From: an uncultured Faecalicatena sp.
Lineage (GTDB): Bacteria; Bacillota; Clostridia; Lachnospirales; Lachnospiraceae
Direction: 5' to 3'
NCBI GenBank assembly: GCA_948468385.1
Contig: CAOKHZ010000008.1
Coordinates: forward strand, 1 to 40,264
DNA length: 40,264 nt
Position numbers and translations under genes: made by a program. Shown here in pieces: positions 18,397 through 26,290 of this stretch (position 1 is the stretch's first letter; every line of letters starts with the position of its first letter). A model generated the notes under the pieces. The model did no database searches and was not told the DNA's origin. It worked only from the letters and a program-made list of their open reading frames with translations.

Positions 18397-20255
18397 GTGT
18401 TTGCACCTCCGTTTCCTTTCATTTTGTCGCTTTCCATCTGGCACGTATCCTTGTCTTTACCGTTTTCCCCATACTGTACGCACCACGTCTGGTAATATAG
18501 TCCCTTTTTCTCTATCAGTTCTTCATGCGTTCCCCGCTCGGCAATCCTATGCTTGTCCAACACGATGATTTCATCGGCCGAGCGCACGGCGGAAATGCGG
18601 TGTCCGATAATGATTTTCGTCGTTTGGCCGACTTCGTTTAATCGCTTTTGTATCAGCTGCTCGGTTTCCATGTCAAGTGCCGAGGTGGCATCGTCAAAAA
18701 TCAGAACCGGGGTCTGCTTGGCAATGGCTCTGGCAATGCTGATGCGTTGTTTCTGGCCGCCGGAGAGGCCGACCCCGCGCTCGCCGATGACGGTTTCATA
18801 GCGGTCGCTCAATCGATTGATAAAGCGGTCGGCTCCGGCGTTTCTCGCCGCCCATTCGACCGTGTCCGGTAAGATTTCCTCGCGGTGTCCGATTTTGACA
18901 TTTTCCGTCACGGTGTCCGAGAAGAGGAACACGTCCTGCATGACGACCGAGACGCAGGCGCGAAGCTGCCCGACGGGAAGCTCTCGGATGTCGGTTCCAT
19001 CCAGAAGGATTCTTCCCTTTGTCACATCGTAAAAACGCTGAAGAAGGTTGACCAGCGTGGTTTTGCCGGTGCCCGTCATGCCCATGATGCCAAGCGTCTG
19101 GCCGGGCTTAACATGCAGGTTTATATCGTTTAAAATTTCATGGCCGTCCAGTGAAAATCCCACATGGTCAAAGACGATGTCCCCACGAAATGTGCCCGGG
19201 ACAAAAACGCCGCCCCGCTTAGAATCACCGCTTTCAACGGAGCCGCCAGACGCATCGCCGTTTTCAATGGTGCCGTCAGACGAATTGCCGTCCGTTGGCG
19301 TGGACGTGATGGTCGGAGTCTGCACGGCCACTTTCTTAATCTTTTTCCAAGAGGCGAAAGCGGAGGCGATGTCATTTCCGAGCCACCCCACGATTTCCAT
19401 CGGCCAGATGATGTTGTTTGCGTATTCGGAAAATGCGCCCAAATCCCCCAAGGACATGCGCCCGCCGATGACCATCAGGCCGCCGACGATGATGACGGCA
19501 ATCAGCATGAATTTCCCCAGAAAGGTAATCATCGGCTGGTAATTGGAAAGCGTCCTGGCCTGATTCATGTTGAGGTCGTAAAATCGTTTGTTGTGCCTGC
19601 TGAATTTTTCAATCTCGTACCTTTCGCGGGCGAATGCCTTGACCGTGCGCACGCCGGCAATGCATTCTTGGGCGACGGTATTAAGCTCCGCGGTCTCGTC
19701 GCTGATTTGGTCGTAAACGTCGCCTAACTCACGTTCCAAGCGAAAAGCGCAAAACGCGATGGCCGGAAGTATCAAAAGCGGAACCAGCGTCAGTAACGGG
19801 TTGAACTGCAGCATGAAAAAAATGACGAGTATGGTGTGGGTCACCGCCTCCACCGCCAAAATGCCGATGAAACCGATGGCGACCCAGACCTTGTCCACGT
19901 CGTCCTTTACCCGGGTCATCAGTTCCCCTGTGTTGTGGCGGTCAAAAAAATCCATGGACATGCCCTGGATGTGTCGAAACAAATCCTTGCGCATGTGAAA
20001 TCCGATGGACACGCCGATATAATCATAGGAAAATTCTTTTATGTACTGGAAGACGGCGCGGCCGAGGGCGATGACCAGAAGCCCGACAAGGAGCTTCATC
20101 AAAAGTTCGACCTGCCCGCCGACAATTACATCGTCTATGATATGCTTTGTAATCTGCGGAGCCATGAGGTCGAGCGCAATCGCGATGACCATGCTGACAA
20201 AGCCCAGCAAATATAAAAAAGCGTAACTCTTCATGTAATGTCCCAAATTTTTCAT
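18387..20255 (-). CDS. ABC exporter half, degenerate-site subunit (heterodimer partner A)
   Basis: 622 aa from ATG 20255 (AGAAGGG about 10 bases before). Six membrane helices are followed by an NBD with Walker A GMTGTGKTT, canonical signature LSGGQKQRISI and Walker B VLIFDDATSALD, where Asp replaces the catalytic Glu. This is complementary to its partner: the Asp here and LSIGQ there would build one degenerate ATP site, while the canonical signature here and Glu there build the active site. A low-complexity Gly/Ser/Asp linker of about 45 aa is inserted before the NBD, encoded partly by two tandem 30-bp units (19228-19287). It is the first gene of the pair; substrate unknown. Confidence 0.92.
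   Translation of the reverse strand: MKNLGHYMKSYAFLYLLGFVSMVIAIALDLMAPQITKHIIDDVIVGGQVELLMKLLVGLLVIALGRAVFQYIKEFSYDYIGVSIGFHMRKDLFRHIQGMSMDFFDRHNTGELMTRVKDDVDKVWVAIGFIGILAVEAVTHTILVIFFMLQFNPLLTLVPLLILPAIAFCAFRLERELGDVYDQISDETAELNTVAQECIAGVRTVKAFARERYEIEKFSRHNKRFYDLNMNQARTLSNYQPMITFLGKFMLIAVIIVGGLMVIGGRMSLGDLGAFSEYANNIIWPMEIVGWLGNDIASAFASWKKIKKVAVQTPTITSTPTDGNSSDGTIENGDASGGSVESGDSKRGGVFVPGTFRGDIVFDHVGFSLDGHEILNDINLHVKPGQTLGIMGMTGTGKTTLVNLLQRFYDVTKGRILLDGTDIRELPVGQLRACVSVVMQDVFLFSDTVTENVKIGHREEILPDTVEWAARNAGADRFINRLSDRYETVIGERGVGLSGGQKQRISIARAIAKQTPVLIFDDATSALDMETEQLIQKRLNEVGQTTKIIIGHRISAVRSADEIIVLDKHRIAERGTHEELIEKKGLYYQTWCVQYGENGKDKDTCQMESDKMKGNGGANTCQ
19228..19287. repeat. Two tandem 30-bp units in an ABC exporter linker
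   Basis: Units at 19228-19257 and 19258-19287 align end to end with about seven differences and encode the SGD/NGD-rich linker before the NBD of the 622-aa exporter half. It looks like an old in-frame duplication. Confidence 0.75.
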
Positions 20256-20291
20256 GTATATCAATCCCTTCTAAATTGAAAAACACGTCAC

Positions 20292-20330
20292 GTGGAAAGT
20301 GGCAGAGCCTTATGTTCTGCCACCTTCCAT
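20292..20330 (-). terminator. Terminator-like hairpin after AAA-ATPase copy 3
   Basis: GTGGCAGA pairs with TCTGCCAC, extended by GGAA/TTCC outside. It follows the stop at 20347 on the minus strand and has a T-run some ten bases further on, before the exporter gene start. Confidence 0.6.
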
Positions 20331-20346
20331 GGATATGTGTTGCAAT

Positions 20347-22047
20347 TTAATTCCCTATCAGTATCTTGCTCCCTTCAAAGGCAAATCCGTAGCAGCGGAT
20401 GCGCTCTTTCGGGATTCCTCTTTTCATTAATCCTGCCGCGTATTTTTTGTCTTCAATCTGTTGCAATGCCGCTGCCACCGTGTCTTTCAGGGTTTCCTCA
20501 CTCGCCTTGTTACACGTCTTGAATTCCAGGATGAGGGCGTCGTCCATTTCTGGGTTTCTTGGTTCCAGCATCACGTCGTAGCGGCCGAAGCCGCTTTCCC
20601 GGTTCGAGGTGACGATGTAGCGGCTTTGTAAATCGACCAATAGTCCGAGGACGAAACCGTGATAGAAGCGTTCCGGCGCACGGCGGGACGGCTTCTTTCC
20701 CGAGTCAAAGCTACTGAAAAGTTCCAGGGCCATGTCATTCATAAAGGCGTTCATGGCATCGAGGTCGTCTTGCAGCATCGCTTTCACGAAGTCGTTATAA
20801 TCCTCGTCCGCACGATTGAACCACCCGCGTACCATGCCACGAAACATCCGCATCACTTCGTAATTGGTGAGGGTCAATTCGTACTGTATGTTTGCATCGT
20901 ATTCTGCAAGTTCCGGACGTTCGTAACTCAATGCTTTCAAATAGCCGCTTGCCAGAAGCAGGCTCCAAATCGCGGACTCGTTATCGTCGAGTTGATCGTA
21001 GACAATCTGCTCGTCAATTGGTGTCTTTATAATCCCGCCTTGCAGCAGCGTCTCGAACTTTTCCTTGATTTGGCGGTTGCCTTCGCGCAGCAATTTTCCT
21101 ACCAGACTATTGGCACTGGTGTTTGCCCAGTAAGTGCCATATTTTCCTTTATCCAAGAAATTCAGGATGGACCATGGGTTATAGATGTCGGGATGGTTTC
21201 CAAAAATAAAACCGTCATACCACCGCTTTACCTCCTCCTTTTCGGAACCCATGTCATTTTCCTCAAGTGCGGCAAACACCTCTTCCTCCGTAAAGCCGAA
21301 GGCGGTGGCGTACTTATCCGAGGTGGTCGTCACCACTTCGAGGTTGTTCAAATCGGAAAAGATGGACTCCTTGCTGACCCGTGTGATGCCGGTCATGATG
21401 GCGCGTTCCAGCCACGGGTTGGTCTTGAACGTGGAGTTGAACATGCTTCTGGTAAATGCCACCAACTCTTGCCAGTAACCGTTTACGTAGGCCTCCTGCA
21501 TGGGCGTGTCATACTCGTCCAAAAGGATAATGACCTTCTTCCCATAATAACGGTATAAATAATTGGAAAGTTGGTATAGTGCGAGCGTGGCATCGCTGTC
21601 CCGCATGTCTTTGGCCAGAATCCGGTCAAAAAAGCCGCGGTCGGCATCGGTTAAAACGTCGCTTTCCTTTAAGAACGTGTATTTTATATATAAGTTCGTC
21701 AGTAATTGGCAAATCCTTTCCTTGGTCGTTTGGTAATTGGTTTCTTTGATGTTGGCAAAGGACAAGCTGATGACCGGGTAAGTCCCTTGTGATTTTCGGT
21801 AGTCGTTGTATTCCCAAATGGCGAGACCTTGGAATAAATCGCCTCTCTCGGCGTAGTCCACGGAAAAAAACTGCTCCACCATGCTCATGGTCAAGGTCTT
21901 TCCAAAGCGTCGCGGGCGGGTGATCAATGTGACGACGTCGCCGCCGTCCCACCATTCTTTAATAAAAAGAGTCTTGTCAATGTAAAAATATTGTTTTTCA
22001 ATGAAATCGTTAAAATTCTGCACCCCGATTGCGACTTTTTTTTCCAT
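20347..22047 (-). CDS. AAA-ATPase-like / PD-(D/E)XK nuclease-like protein (copy 3)
   Basis: 566 aa and strikingly similar along its full length to the protein at 4820-6547. The P-loop RPRRFGKT is at the same residues (44-51), VIILLDEYDTPMQEA forms the Walker B, and MTGITRVSKESIFSDLNN, FGFTEEEVFAALEE and WYDGFIFGNHPDIYNPWS follow. The C-terminal domain has SGFGRYDVMLEP then LILEFK, the nuclease-fold Asp and ExK. AGGAGG precedes the ATG, and a good promoter (22083-22111) drives it. It reads away from the pentose-phosphate operon. Activity and partners are unknown; duplication with copy 1 is inferred from similarity. Confidence 0.88.
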   Translation of the reverse strand: MEKKVAIGVQNFNDFIEKQYFYIDKTLFIKEWWDGGDVVTLITRPRRFGKTLTMSMVEQFFSVDYAERGDLFQGLAIWEYNDYRKSQGTYPVISLSFANIKETNYQTTKERICQLLTNLYIKYTFLKESDVLTDADRGFFDRILAKDMRDSDATLALYQLSNYLYRYYGKKVIILLDEYDTPMQEAYVNGYWQELVAFTRSMFNSTFKTNPWLERAIMTGITRVSKESIFSDLNNLEVVTTTSDKYATAFGFTEEEVFAALEENDMGSEKEEVKRWYDGFIFGNHPDIYNPWSILNFLDKGKYGTYWANTSANSLVGKLLREGNRQIKEKFETLLQGGIIKTPIDEQIVYDQLDDNESAIWSLLLASGYLKALSYERPELAEYDANIQYELTLTNYEVMRMFRGMVRGWFNRADEDYNDFVKAMLQDDLDAMNAFMNDMALELFSSFDSGKKPSRRAPERFYHGFVLGLLVDLQSRYIVTSNRESGFGRYDVMLEPRNPEMDDALILEFKTCNKASEETLKDTVAAALQQIEDKKYAAGLMKRGIPKERIRCYGFAFEGSKILIGN

Positions 22048-22082
22048 GGCGGCCTCCTGTTTATTTCACTGATATAATCATT

Positions 22083-22111
22083 AGTATAACTTGCGGGATT
22101 TTAGAATGCAA
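22083..22111 (-). promoter_or_regulatory. Promoter of AAA-ATPase copy 3
   Basis: On the minus strand TTGCAT and TATACT are spaced by exactly 17 bases, ending about 35 bases before the ATG at 22047. Confidence 0.65.
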
Positions 22112-22413
22112 GTCACTTTTTATGGTTTACTGCCAAAGAACTACGAAACCGTGTGCCAAAGGCGTGCGCCGAACTTTCCAAGGGCTTGTGTTTCTTTTGA
22201 TGAAAAGTGATTTTTGTGAGGAATAAAATAAATACTATGTTCAATAATATTAATAGGTTATAAATAAAGGCGTATGTGATATGAATAGGGGAAATATGCT
22301 GAATCAGCGTGTCTTTTTAAATAATGGATTTAAATTTCAGGGAAAATATTGTGATTGTAATTAAAAAAATGAAATTAATAAATAAAAAATATTATTAATA
22401 AAGACATGAGGGG
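22112..22413. other. AT-rich intergenic region, no gene seen
   Basis: Lies between divergent promoters. It contains GC-rich patches (a short GGCGTGCGCC palindrome near 22160) and a very AT-rich right half. I see no supported open frame or repeat. Confidence 0.5.
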
Positions 22414-22442
22414 TTGACCTGCGGCAAGTTTATCGTTACAAT
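22414..22442 (+). promoter_or_regulatory. Promoter of the tal-tkt operon
   Basis: TTGACC at 22414-22419 and TACAAT at 22437-22442 with a 17-base spacer, about 50 bases before the transaldolase ATG. Confidence 0.7.
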
Positions 22443-22495
22443 AACAAAAGAATGTCAGGTAATGACTGCAAACAAAAAATATGGAGGAACAAATC

Positions 22496-23149
22496 ATGAA
22501 ATTTTTTATCGACACAGCAAAAGTGGAAGACATTAAGAAAGCAAATGACATGGGCGTCATCTGCGGTGTGACGACGAACCCGTCTTTGATTGCCAAGGAG
22601 GGACGTGTATTCGAGGAAGTCATCGCGGAAATCGCATCCATCGTGGACGGACCAATCAGCGGGGAAGTAAAGGCCACGACGGTAGATGCCGAGGGCATGA
22701 TTGCCGAGGGGCGTGAGATTGCCAAGATTCATAAGAACATGGTAGTAAAGATTCCGATGACGGCGGAAGGCTTGAAAGCCTGCAAGGCTCTTACGGCAGA
22801 GGGGATCAAGACGAACGTGACCCTGATTTTTACCGTAAACCAGGCACTTTTGGCGGCAAGGGCCGGTGCGACTTATGTTTCTCCATTCCTTGGCAGATTG
22901 GACGACATTTCCGTGCGCGGAACGGATTTGATTTCCGAAATCGCCGAGGCGTTTGACATTGCCGGAATCGAGACGGAGATTATCGCGGCGAGCGTTCGCA
23001 ATCCGATGCATGTGACGGACTGCGCATTGGCCGGAGCGGACATCGCGACCGTACCGTACGCCGTAATCGAGCAGATGACACATCATCCGCTGACCGACGC
23101 GGGCATTGCAAAATTCCAGGCGGACTACAAGGCTGTTTTCGGGGAATAA
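22496..23149 (+). CDS. tal: Transaldolase-family protein (TalC/FSA type)
   Basis: 217 aa, the short single-domain type of transaldolase/fructose-6-phosphate aldolase. The start is ATG 22496 with GGAGG 8-9 bases upstream; an apparent upstream start at 22481 lies in the ribosome site. The Schiff-base Lys is in VVKIPMT (about residue 85). FIDTA near the N terminus, GVTTNPSL, and [14 protein letters not shown] are family motifs. Transaldolase and FSA activities are not separable from sequence by eye, but linkage to both transketolase halves (15 bp to the next gene) favours transaldolase in the non-oxidative pentose phosphate pathway. Confidence 0.93.
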   Translation: MKFFIDTAKVEDIKKANDMGVICGVTTNPSLIAKEGRVFEEVIAEIASIVDGPISGEVKATTVDAEGMIAEGREIAKIHKNMVVKIPMTAEGLKACKALTAEGIKTNVTLIFTVNQALLAARAGATYVSPFLGRLDDISVRGTDLISEIAEAFDIAGIETEIIAASVRNPMHVTDCALAGADIATVPYAVIEQMTHHPLTDAGIAKFQADYKAVFGE

Positions 23150-23164
23150 AGAGGAGAGATAATT

Positions 23165-24001
23165 ATGAACAAATTAGAATTGCAGAAGACTGCGAACGAA
23201 GTCCGCAAGGGTATCGTGACGGCCGTACATAGCGCGAAGGCCGGTCATCCGGGCGGCTCTTTGTCAGCGGCGGACATTTTTACTTATTTGTATTTTGAAG
23301 AGATGAACATCGACCCGAAGGAGCCGAAGAAGGCTGACCGTGACCGTTTCGTATTGTCCAAGGGACATACGGCGCCGGGACTGTATTCGGCATTGGCGCA
23401 AAGGGGATATTTCCCGGTGGAGGATTTAAAGACCTTGCGTCATACTGGTTCCTATTTGCAGGGACATCCGGACATGAAGCACATTCCGGGCGTGGACATG
23501 TCGTCCGGTTCTCTGGGACAAGGTATCTCGGCGGCGGTCGGGATGGCGATTTCGGCCAAGCTGTCCGGGGATGATTATAGAGTGTACACATTGCTTGGCG
23601 ACGGCGAGATTCAGGAAGGGCAGGTGTGGGAGGCTTCTATGCTGGCCGGTTTCCGTAAGTTGGACAATCTTGTCGTTATCGTGGACAATAACAACCTGCA
23701 GATTGACGGACCGATTACAGAAGTCAATTCCCCATATCCGATTGACAAGAAGTTTGAGGCGTTCAATTTCCATGTGATTACGATTGACGGAAATGATTTC
23801 GACCAGATAGATGCCGCGTTCAAAGAGGCGCGCGAAACCAAGGGAATGCCGACGGCGATCATTGCCAAGACGGTGAAGGGAAAAGGCGTGTCCTTCATGG
23901 AGAACCAGGTTGGCTGGCATGGTACGGCTCCGAACGACGAGCAGTACGCGGTGGCCATGGCAGATTTGGAGAAAGTAGGTGAAGCATTATGTCAGAAGTA
24001 A
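23165..24001 (+). CDS. Transketolase, N-terminal subunit
   Basis: 278-aa thiamine-diphosphate-binding half of a split transketolase, which transfers two-carbon ketol units between sugar phosphates. Conserved features are HSAKAGHPGGSLSAADIF, LSKGHTAPGLYSAL and the ThDP/metal motif GDGEIQEGQVWEA, with NNLQIDG after it. AGAGGAGA precedes the ATG. Its last 13 bp overlap the C-terminal subunit gene, which keeps the two proteins stoichiometric. Split transketolases are common in Clostridia and archaea. Confidence 0.95.
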   Translation: MNKLELQKTANEVRKGIVTAVHSAKAGHPGGSLSAADIFTYLYFEEMNIDPKEPKKADRDRFVLSKGHTAPGLYSALAQRGYFPVEDLKTLRHTGSYLQGHPDMKHIPGVDMSSGSLGQGISAAVGMAISAKLSGDDYRVYTLLGDGEIQEGQVWEASMLAGFRKLDNLVVIVDNNNLQIDGPITEVNSPYPIDKKFEAFNFHVITIDGNDFDQIDAAFKEARETKGMPTAIIAKTVKGKGVSFMENQVGWHGTAPNDEQYAVAMADLEKVGEALCQK

Positions 24002-24927
24002 AGAAGATTGCAACGAGAGAAAGCTACGGTAATGCTTTGGCCGAATTGGGAAAAGAGCATGCCGACGTGGTTGTTTTGGATGCTGACTTGGCGGCAGCCA
24101 CGAAGACCGGCGTATTTAAAAAAGCATTTCCGGAGCGCCACATTGACTGCGGTATCGCGGAGTGCAACATGATAGGCGTGGCGGCGGGATTGGCCGCGAC
24201 GGGGAAGGTGCCGTTTGCCAGCTCGTTTGCCATGTTTGCGGCGGGACGTGCGTTTGAGCAGGTGCGTAATTCCGTTGGTTATCCGAAGCTGAACGTGAAG
24301 ATTGGCGCGACCCATGCGGGAATTTCCGTCGGCGAGGATGGTGCGTCCCACCAGTGTAATGAGGACATTGCTTTGATGCGGACGATTCCGGGCATGGTAG
24401 TGATTAACCCGTCTGATGACATTGAGGCAAAGGCGGCGGTCAAGGCGGCTTACGAGCATCAGGGACCGGTTTACATGCGCTTTGGCAGGCTGGCCGTTCC
24501 GGTGATTAATGATAACGACGATTATAAATTCGAGCTTGGCAAGGGCGTGGTACTGCGCGAGGGCAAGGACGTGACCATTATCGCGACCGGGCTTCCGGTG
24601 GCAAATTGCCTGGAGGCGGCAGAAAAACTGGCGGCGGACGGCATTGACGCAAAGGTCATCAATATCCACACCATCAAGCCGTTGGACGAGGAATTGGTAG
24701 TCGCGGCGGCCAAGGCGACGGGCAAGGTCGTCACGGTCGAGGAGCATTCCGTGATTGGCGGACTGGGAAGTGCCGTTTGTGACGTATTGTCCGAGAAGGC
24801 ACCGACGAAGGTGTTAAAGATTGGTATCAATGACACGTTCGGGGAATCCGGCCCGGCCGTGGAGCTGGTAAAGAAATATGGTCTGGACACGGACAGCATT
24901 TACGAGAAAGTGAAAGCGTTTGCGTAA
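23989..24927 (+). CDS. Transketolase, C-terminal subunit
   Basis: 312 aa, pyrimidine-binding and C-terminal domains of the split transketolase. Typical segments are YGNALAELGKEHADVVVLDADLA, FAMFAAGRAFEQVRNSV, GATHAGISVGEDGASHQ and, in the last domain, INIHTIKPLD and VTVEEHSVIGGLGSAV. Glu in AECNMIGVAAGLA is the residue expected to activate the cofactor. The ATG lies inside the end of the N-terminal subunit gene. A strong terminator follows about 10 bp downstream, closing the three-gene tal-tkt operon. Confidence 0.95.
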   Translation: MSEVKKIATRESYGNALAELGKEHADVVVLDADLAAATKTGVFKKAFPERHIDCGIAECNMIGVAAGLAATGKVPFASSFAMFAAGRAFEQVRNSVGYPKLNVKIGATHAGISVGEDGASHQCNEDIALMRTIPGMVVINPSDDIEAKAAVKAAYEHQGPVYMRFGRLAVPVINDNDDYKFELGKGVVLREGKDVTIIATGLPVANCLEAAEKLAADGIDAKVINIHTIKPLDEELVVAAAKATGKVVTVEEHSVIGGLGSAVCDVLSEKAPTKVLKIGINDTFGESGPAVELVKKYGLDTDSIYEKVKAFA

Positions 24928-24937
24928 CCAAAAGTGA

Positions 24938-24974
24938 CTGGCCTTGGTGATGAAAATCATCAAGGCCGGTTTTT
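24938..24974 (+). terminator. Terminator of the tal-tkt operon
   Basis: GGCCTTG(G)TGAT pairs with ATCATCAAGGCC around a short GAAA-type loop, followed by GGTTTTT. Confidence 0.85.
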
Positions 24975-25268
24975 ACGATTCACGGCCTACGGTTGGTTTT
25001 CACTATAAGCACGGATGTGATTATGCACTTTTCCAACCTGTCGGCAAGCAATGAAGTTCTATACAAAGTTCACAAAAAATCACAATCGAGAAATTTCCCG
25101 TTGTATTCCTTCAAACAATCATGCTATGATGTTCCTAATTAAGTACATGGTATCAGGAAATGGTATCCCACCATTTTTCAATCTCGCCGAAAGGCTCTCA
25201 TTTTCGGTGCTTCCACTCGAAGCTAAATCCGACAATGACATGAAGTACAATGGTATGACGATATTCAT
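24975..25268. other. Intergenic stretch, no supported gene
   Basis: A 74-aa open frame here has no ribosome site and no recognisable features. The only structured part is the hicAB control region just to the right. Confidence 0.4.
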
Positions 25269-25310
25269 TATATAATTTATATATTTTCTTGATATTATAT
25301 AAATTATATA
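25269..25310. promoter_or_regulatory. Probable HicB operator: paired 15-bp AT-rich sites
   Basis: Positions 25269-25283 and 25296-25310 are exact reverse complements of each other, and each is itself a near-palindrome TATATAAWTTATATA, 27 bp apart. The second lies between the -35 and -10 of the hicAB promoter. Autoregulation by the HicB ribbon-helix-helix domain is the inference. Confidence 0.6.
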
Positions 25311-25317
25311 TTATAAT
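25289..25317 (+). promoter_or_regulatory. hicAB promoter
   Basis: TTGATA at 25289-25294 and TATAAT at 25312-25317, spacer 17. Its spacer is filled by one AT-rich near-palindrome. Confidence 0.7.
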
Positions 25318-25339
25318 TAAATTGTAAAGAGGAAAAGAT

Positions 25340-25518
25340 ATGTCAGGAAAAGACCTTGTAAAAGCACTAAAGAAAAAGGATGGACAGTTGAAAGAATTCA
25401 CGGAAGCCATTATGTCATGAAAAATGGCAACCAAACCGAAATCATCCCGGTACACAAAAATATCGACCTTGATCCGGGGATCCTGCACGCCATTAAAAAG
25501 AGAACGGGGCTTTTATAG
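25340..25518 (+). pseudogene. hicA: HicA-family mRNA interferase toxin, frameshifted
   Basis: From ATG 25340 (GAGG upstream) the frame opens SGKDLVKALKKK and then, after an AAAAAGG run at 25373-25379, changes frame: the annotated frame stops at 25418-25420. One base back in frame, translation continues as GWTVERIHGSHYVMKN and IIPVHKNIDLDPG to the TAG at 25516-25518, giving a complete 59-residue HicA with the catalytic His in GSHY. No residue is missing, so a single lost base (or a programmed -1 shift, or a sequencing error) explains it. HicA cleaves mRNA; as written the toxin should be inactive. It precedes hicB by 36 bp. Confidence 0.85.
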
Positions 25519-25554
25519 TTCCGGTTCTCTACAACTATAGAAAGGAGATTGACC

Positions 25555-25935
25555 ATGTTACAAATTTATCCGGCAATCATTCATAAAGAAAAAAGCTATT
25601 GGATTGAATTTCCAGATTTGGAGGGATGCCAGACTTGCGGCGATACATTGGAAGAAGCGATGGAACTAGCCCAAGAAGCATTAGGTTTGTATCTTGTCAG
25701 TCTTGCAGAAAATAAGCAGCCGCTTCCCACTCCATCCAATCTTGCCGACATCCCAGAGCATGACGGACAAAAGACTTACATTTCCACGGACATCAACACC
25801 TACCGCCGCGATACAAAAGCAGTGAGAAAAATGCTTTCCATTCCGTCGTGGCTCGCAAAAGAAGCCGAAGAACACAACATAAGCTTATCCAAGCTCTTAC
25901 AAGACGCGTTAAAAGAAAAGCTGCATCTTGCCTAA
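25555..25935 (+). CDS. hicB: HicB-family antitoxin
   Basis: 126 aa. The N-terminal part YPAIIHKEKSYWIEFPDLEGCQTCGDTLEEAMELAQEAL is the degenerate RNase-H-like HicB fold, and the C-terminal segment MLSIPSWLAKEAEEHNISLSKLL reads as a ribbon-helix-helix DNA-binding domain. AGGAGA lies 6-8 bases before ATG 25555; an in-frame TTG at 25549 overlaps the site and is not needed. It should bind both HicA and the upstream palindromic sites. The frame is intact although the toxin frame is broken, consistent with retained regulator or with an error in the toxin sequence. Confidence 0.9.
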   Translation: MLQIYPAIIHKEKSYWIEFPDLEGCQTCGDTLEEAMELAQEALGLYLVSLAENKQPLPTPSNLADIPEHDGQKTYISTDINTYRRDTKAVRKMLSIPSWLAKEAEEHNISLSKLLQDALKEKLHLA

Positions 25936-25969
25936 CAAAAACAAGCCAGCTTTGTCCTTCACAACTCAA

Positions 25970-26006
25970 GCTTAGAACAAAGTGCCGAAGGCACTTTGTT
26001 CTAAGC
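25970..26006. repeat. 17-bp perfect inverted repeat
   Basis: Left arm 25970-25986 and right arm 25990-26006 are exact reverse complements (GCTTAGAACAAAGTGCC) around the 3-base loop GAA. No U-run follows on either strand. Its right arm contains the stop codon of the truncated oxidoreductase. It may be the scar or core of a small palindromic element. Confidence 0.8.
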
Positions 26007-26204
26007 GGAAAATACGGAAATGCCCGGTTCGTTTTCCCACTCTTGGAGACTTGCGGACGAGCGGTTGCACACGGCACTCAAACGGCAATGTGCCGGTTTC
26101 CCCAAAGCCGTCATCCCTGCCATCAATGGCTTCGTGGCCAGTATCCTGGCGTAAAGCTGCCCTTGTGTCCCCATCCCGATGATTCCAAAACGAATTTCTC
26201 CCAT
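26001..26204 (-). pseudogene. Gfo/Idh/MocA oxidoreductase, N-terminal stub
   Basis: Only about 67 residues of a family that is normally near 350 aa. The start is credible (GAGGT before the ATG) and RFGIIGMGTQGQLYARIL is the dinucleotide-binding GxGxxG strand-turn-helix of NAD(P)-dependent sugar oxidoreductases, followed by CRLSAVCNR, the second strand. The frame then ends at a TAG inside the 17-bp inverted repeat. Nothing else of the gene is found on the left, where hicB lies. A deletion or element insertion that brought the hairpin in is the simplest explanation. Confidence 0.65.
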
Positions 26205-26237
26205 GATGTTTTACCTCACTTCAATATTGCGATAAGG

Positions 26238-26270
26238 GGTGCCGGAACTATCATTTCTCGACACCCCATG
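26238..26270 (-). terminator. Terminator of trpB
   Basis: On the minus strand GGGGTG(T) pairs with (G)CACCCC around an approximately 20-base loop, 20-50 bases past the trpB stop at 26291. Confidence 0.55.
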
Positions 26271-26290
26271 AATGGTCTTTCTAATTTATT

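Noticed and set aside
20659-21558. 299-aa plus-strand open frame inside the third AAA-ATPase gene
   Set aside because: Antisense shadow of a clearly conserved gene; no start signal or recognisable domain.
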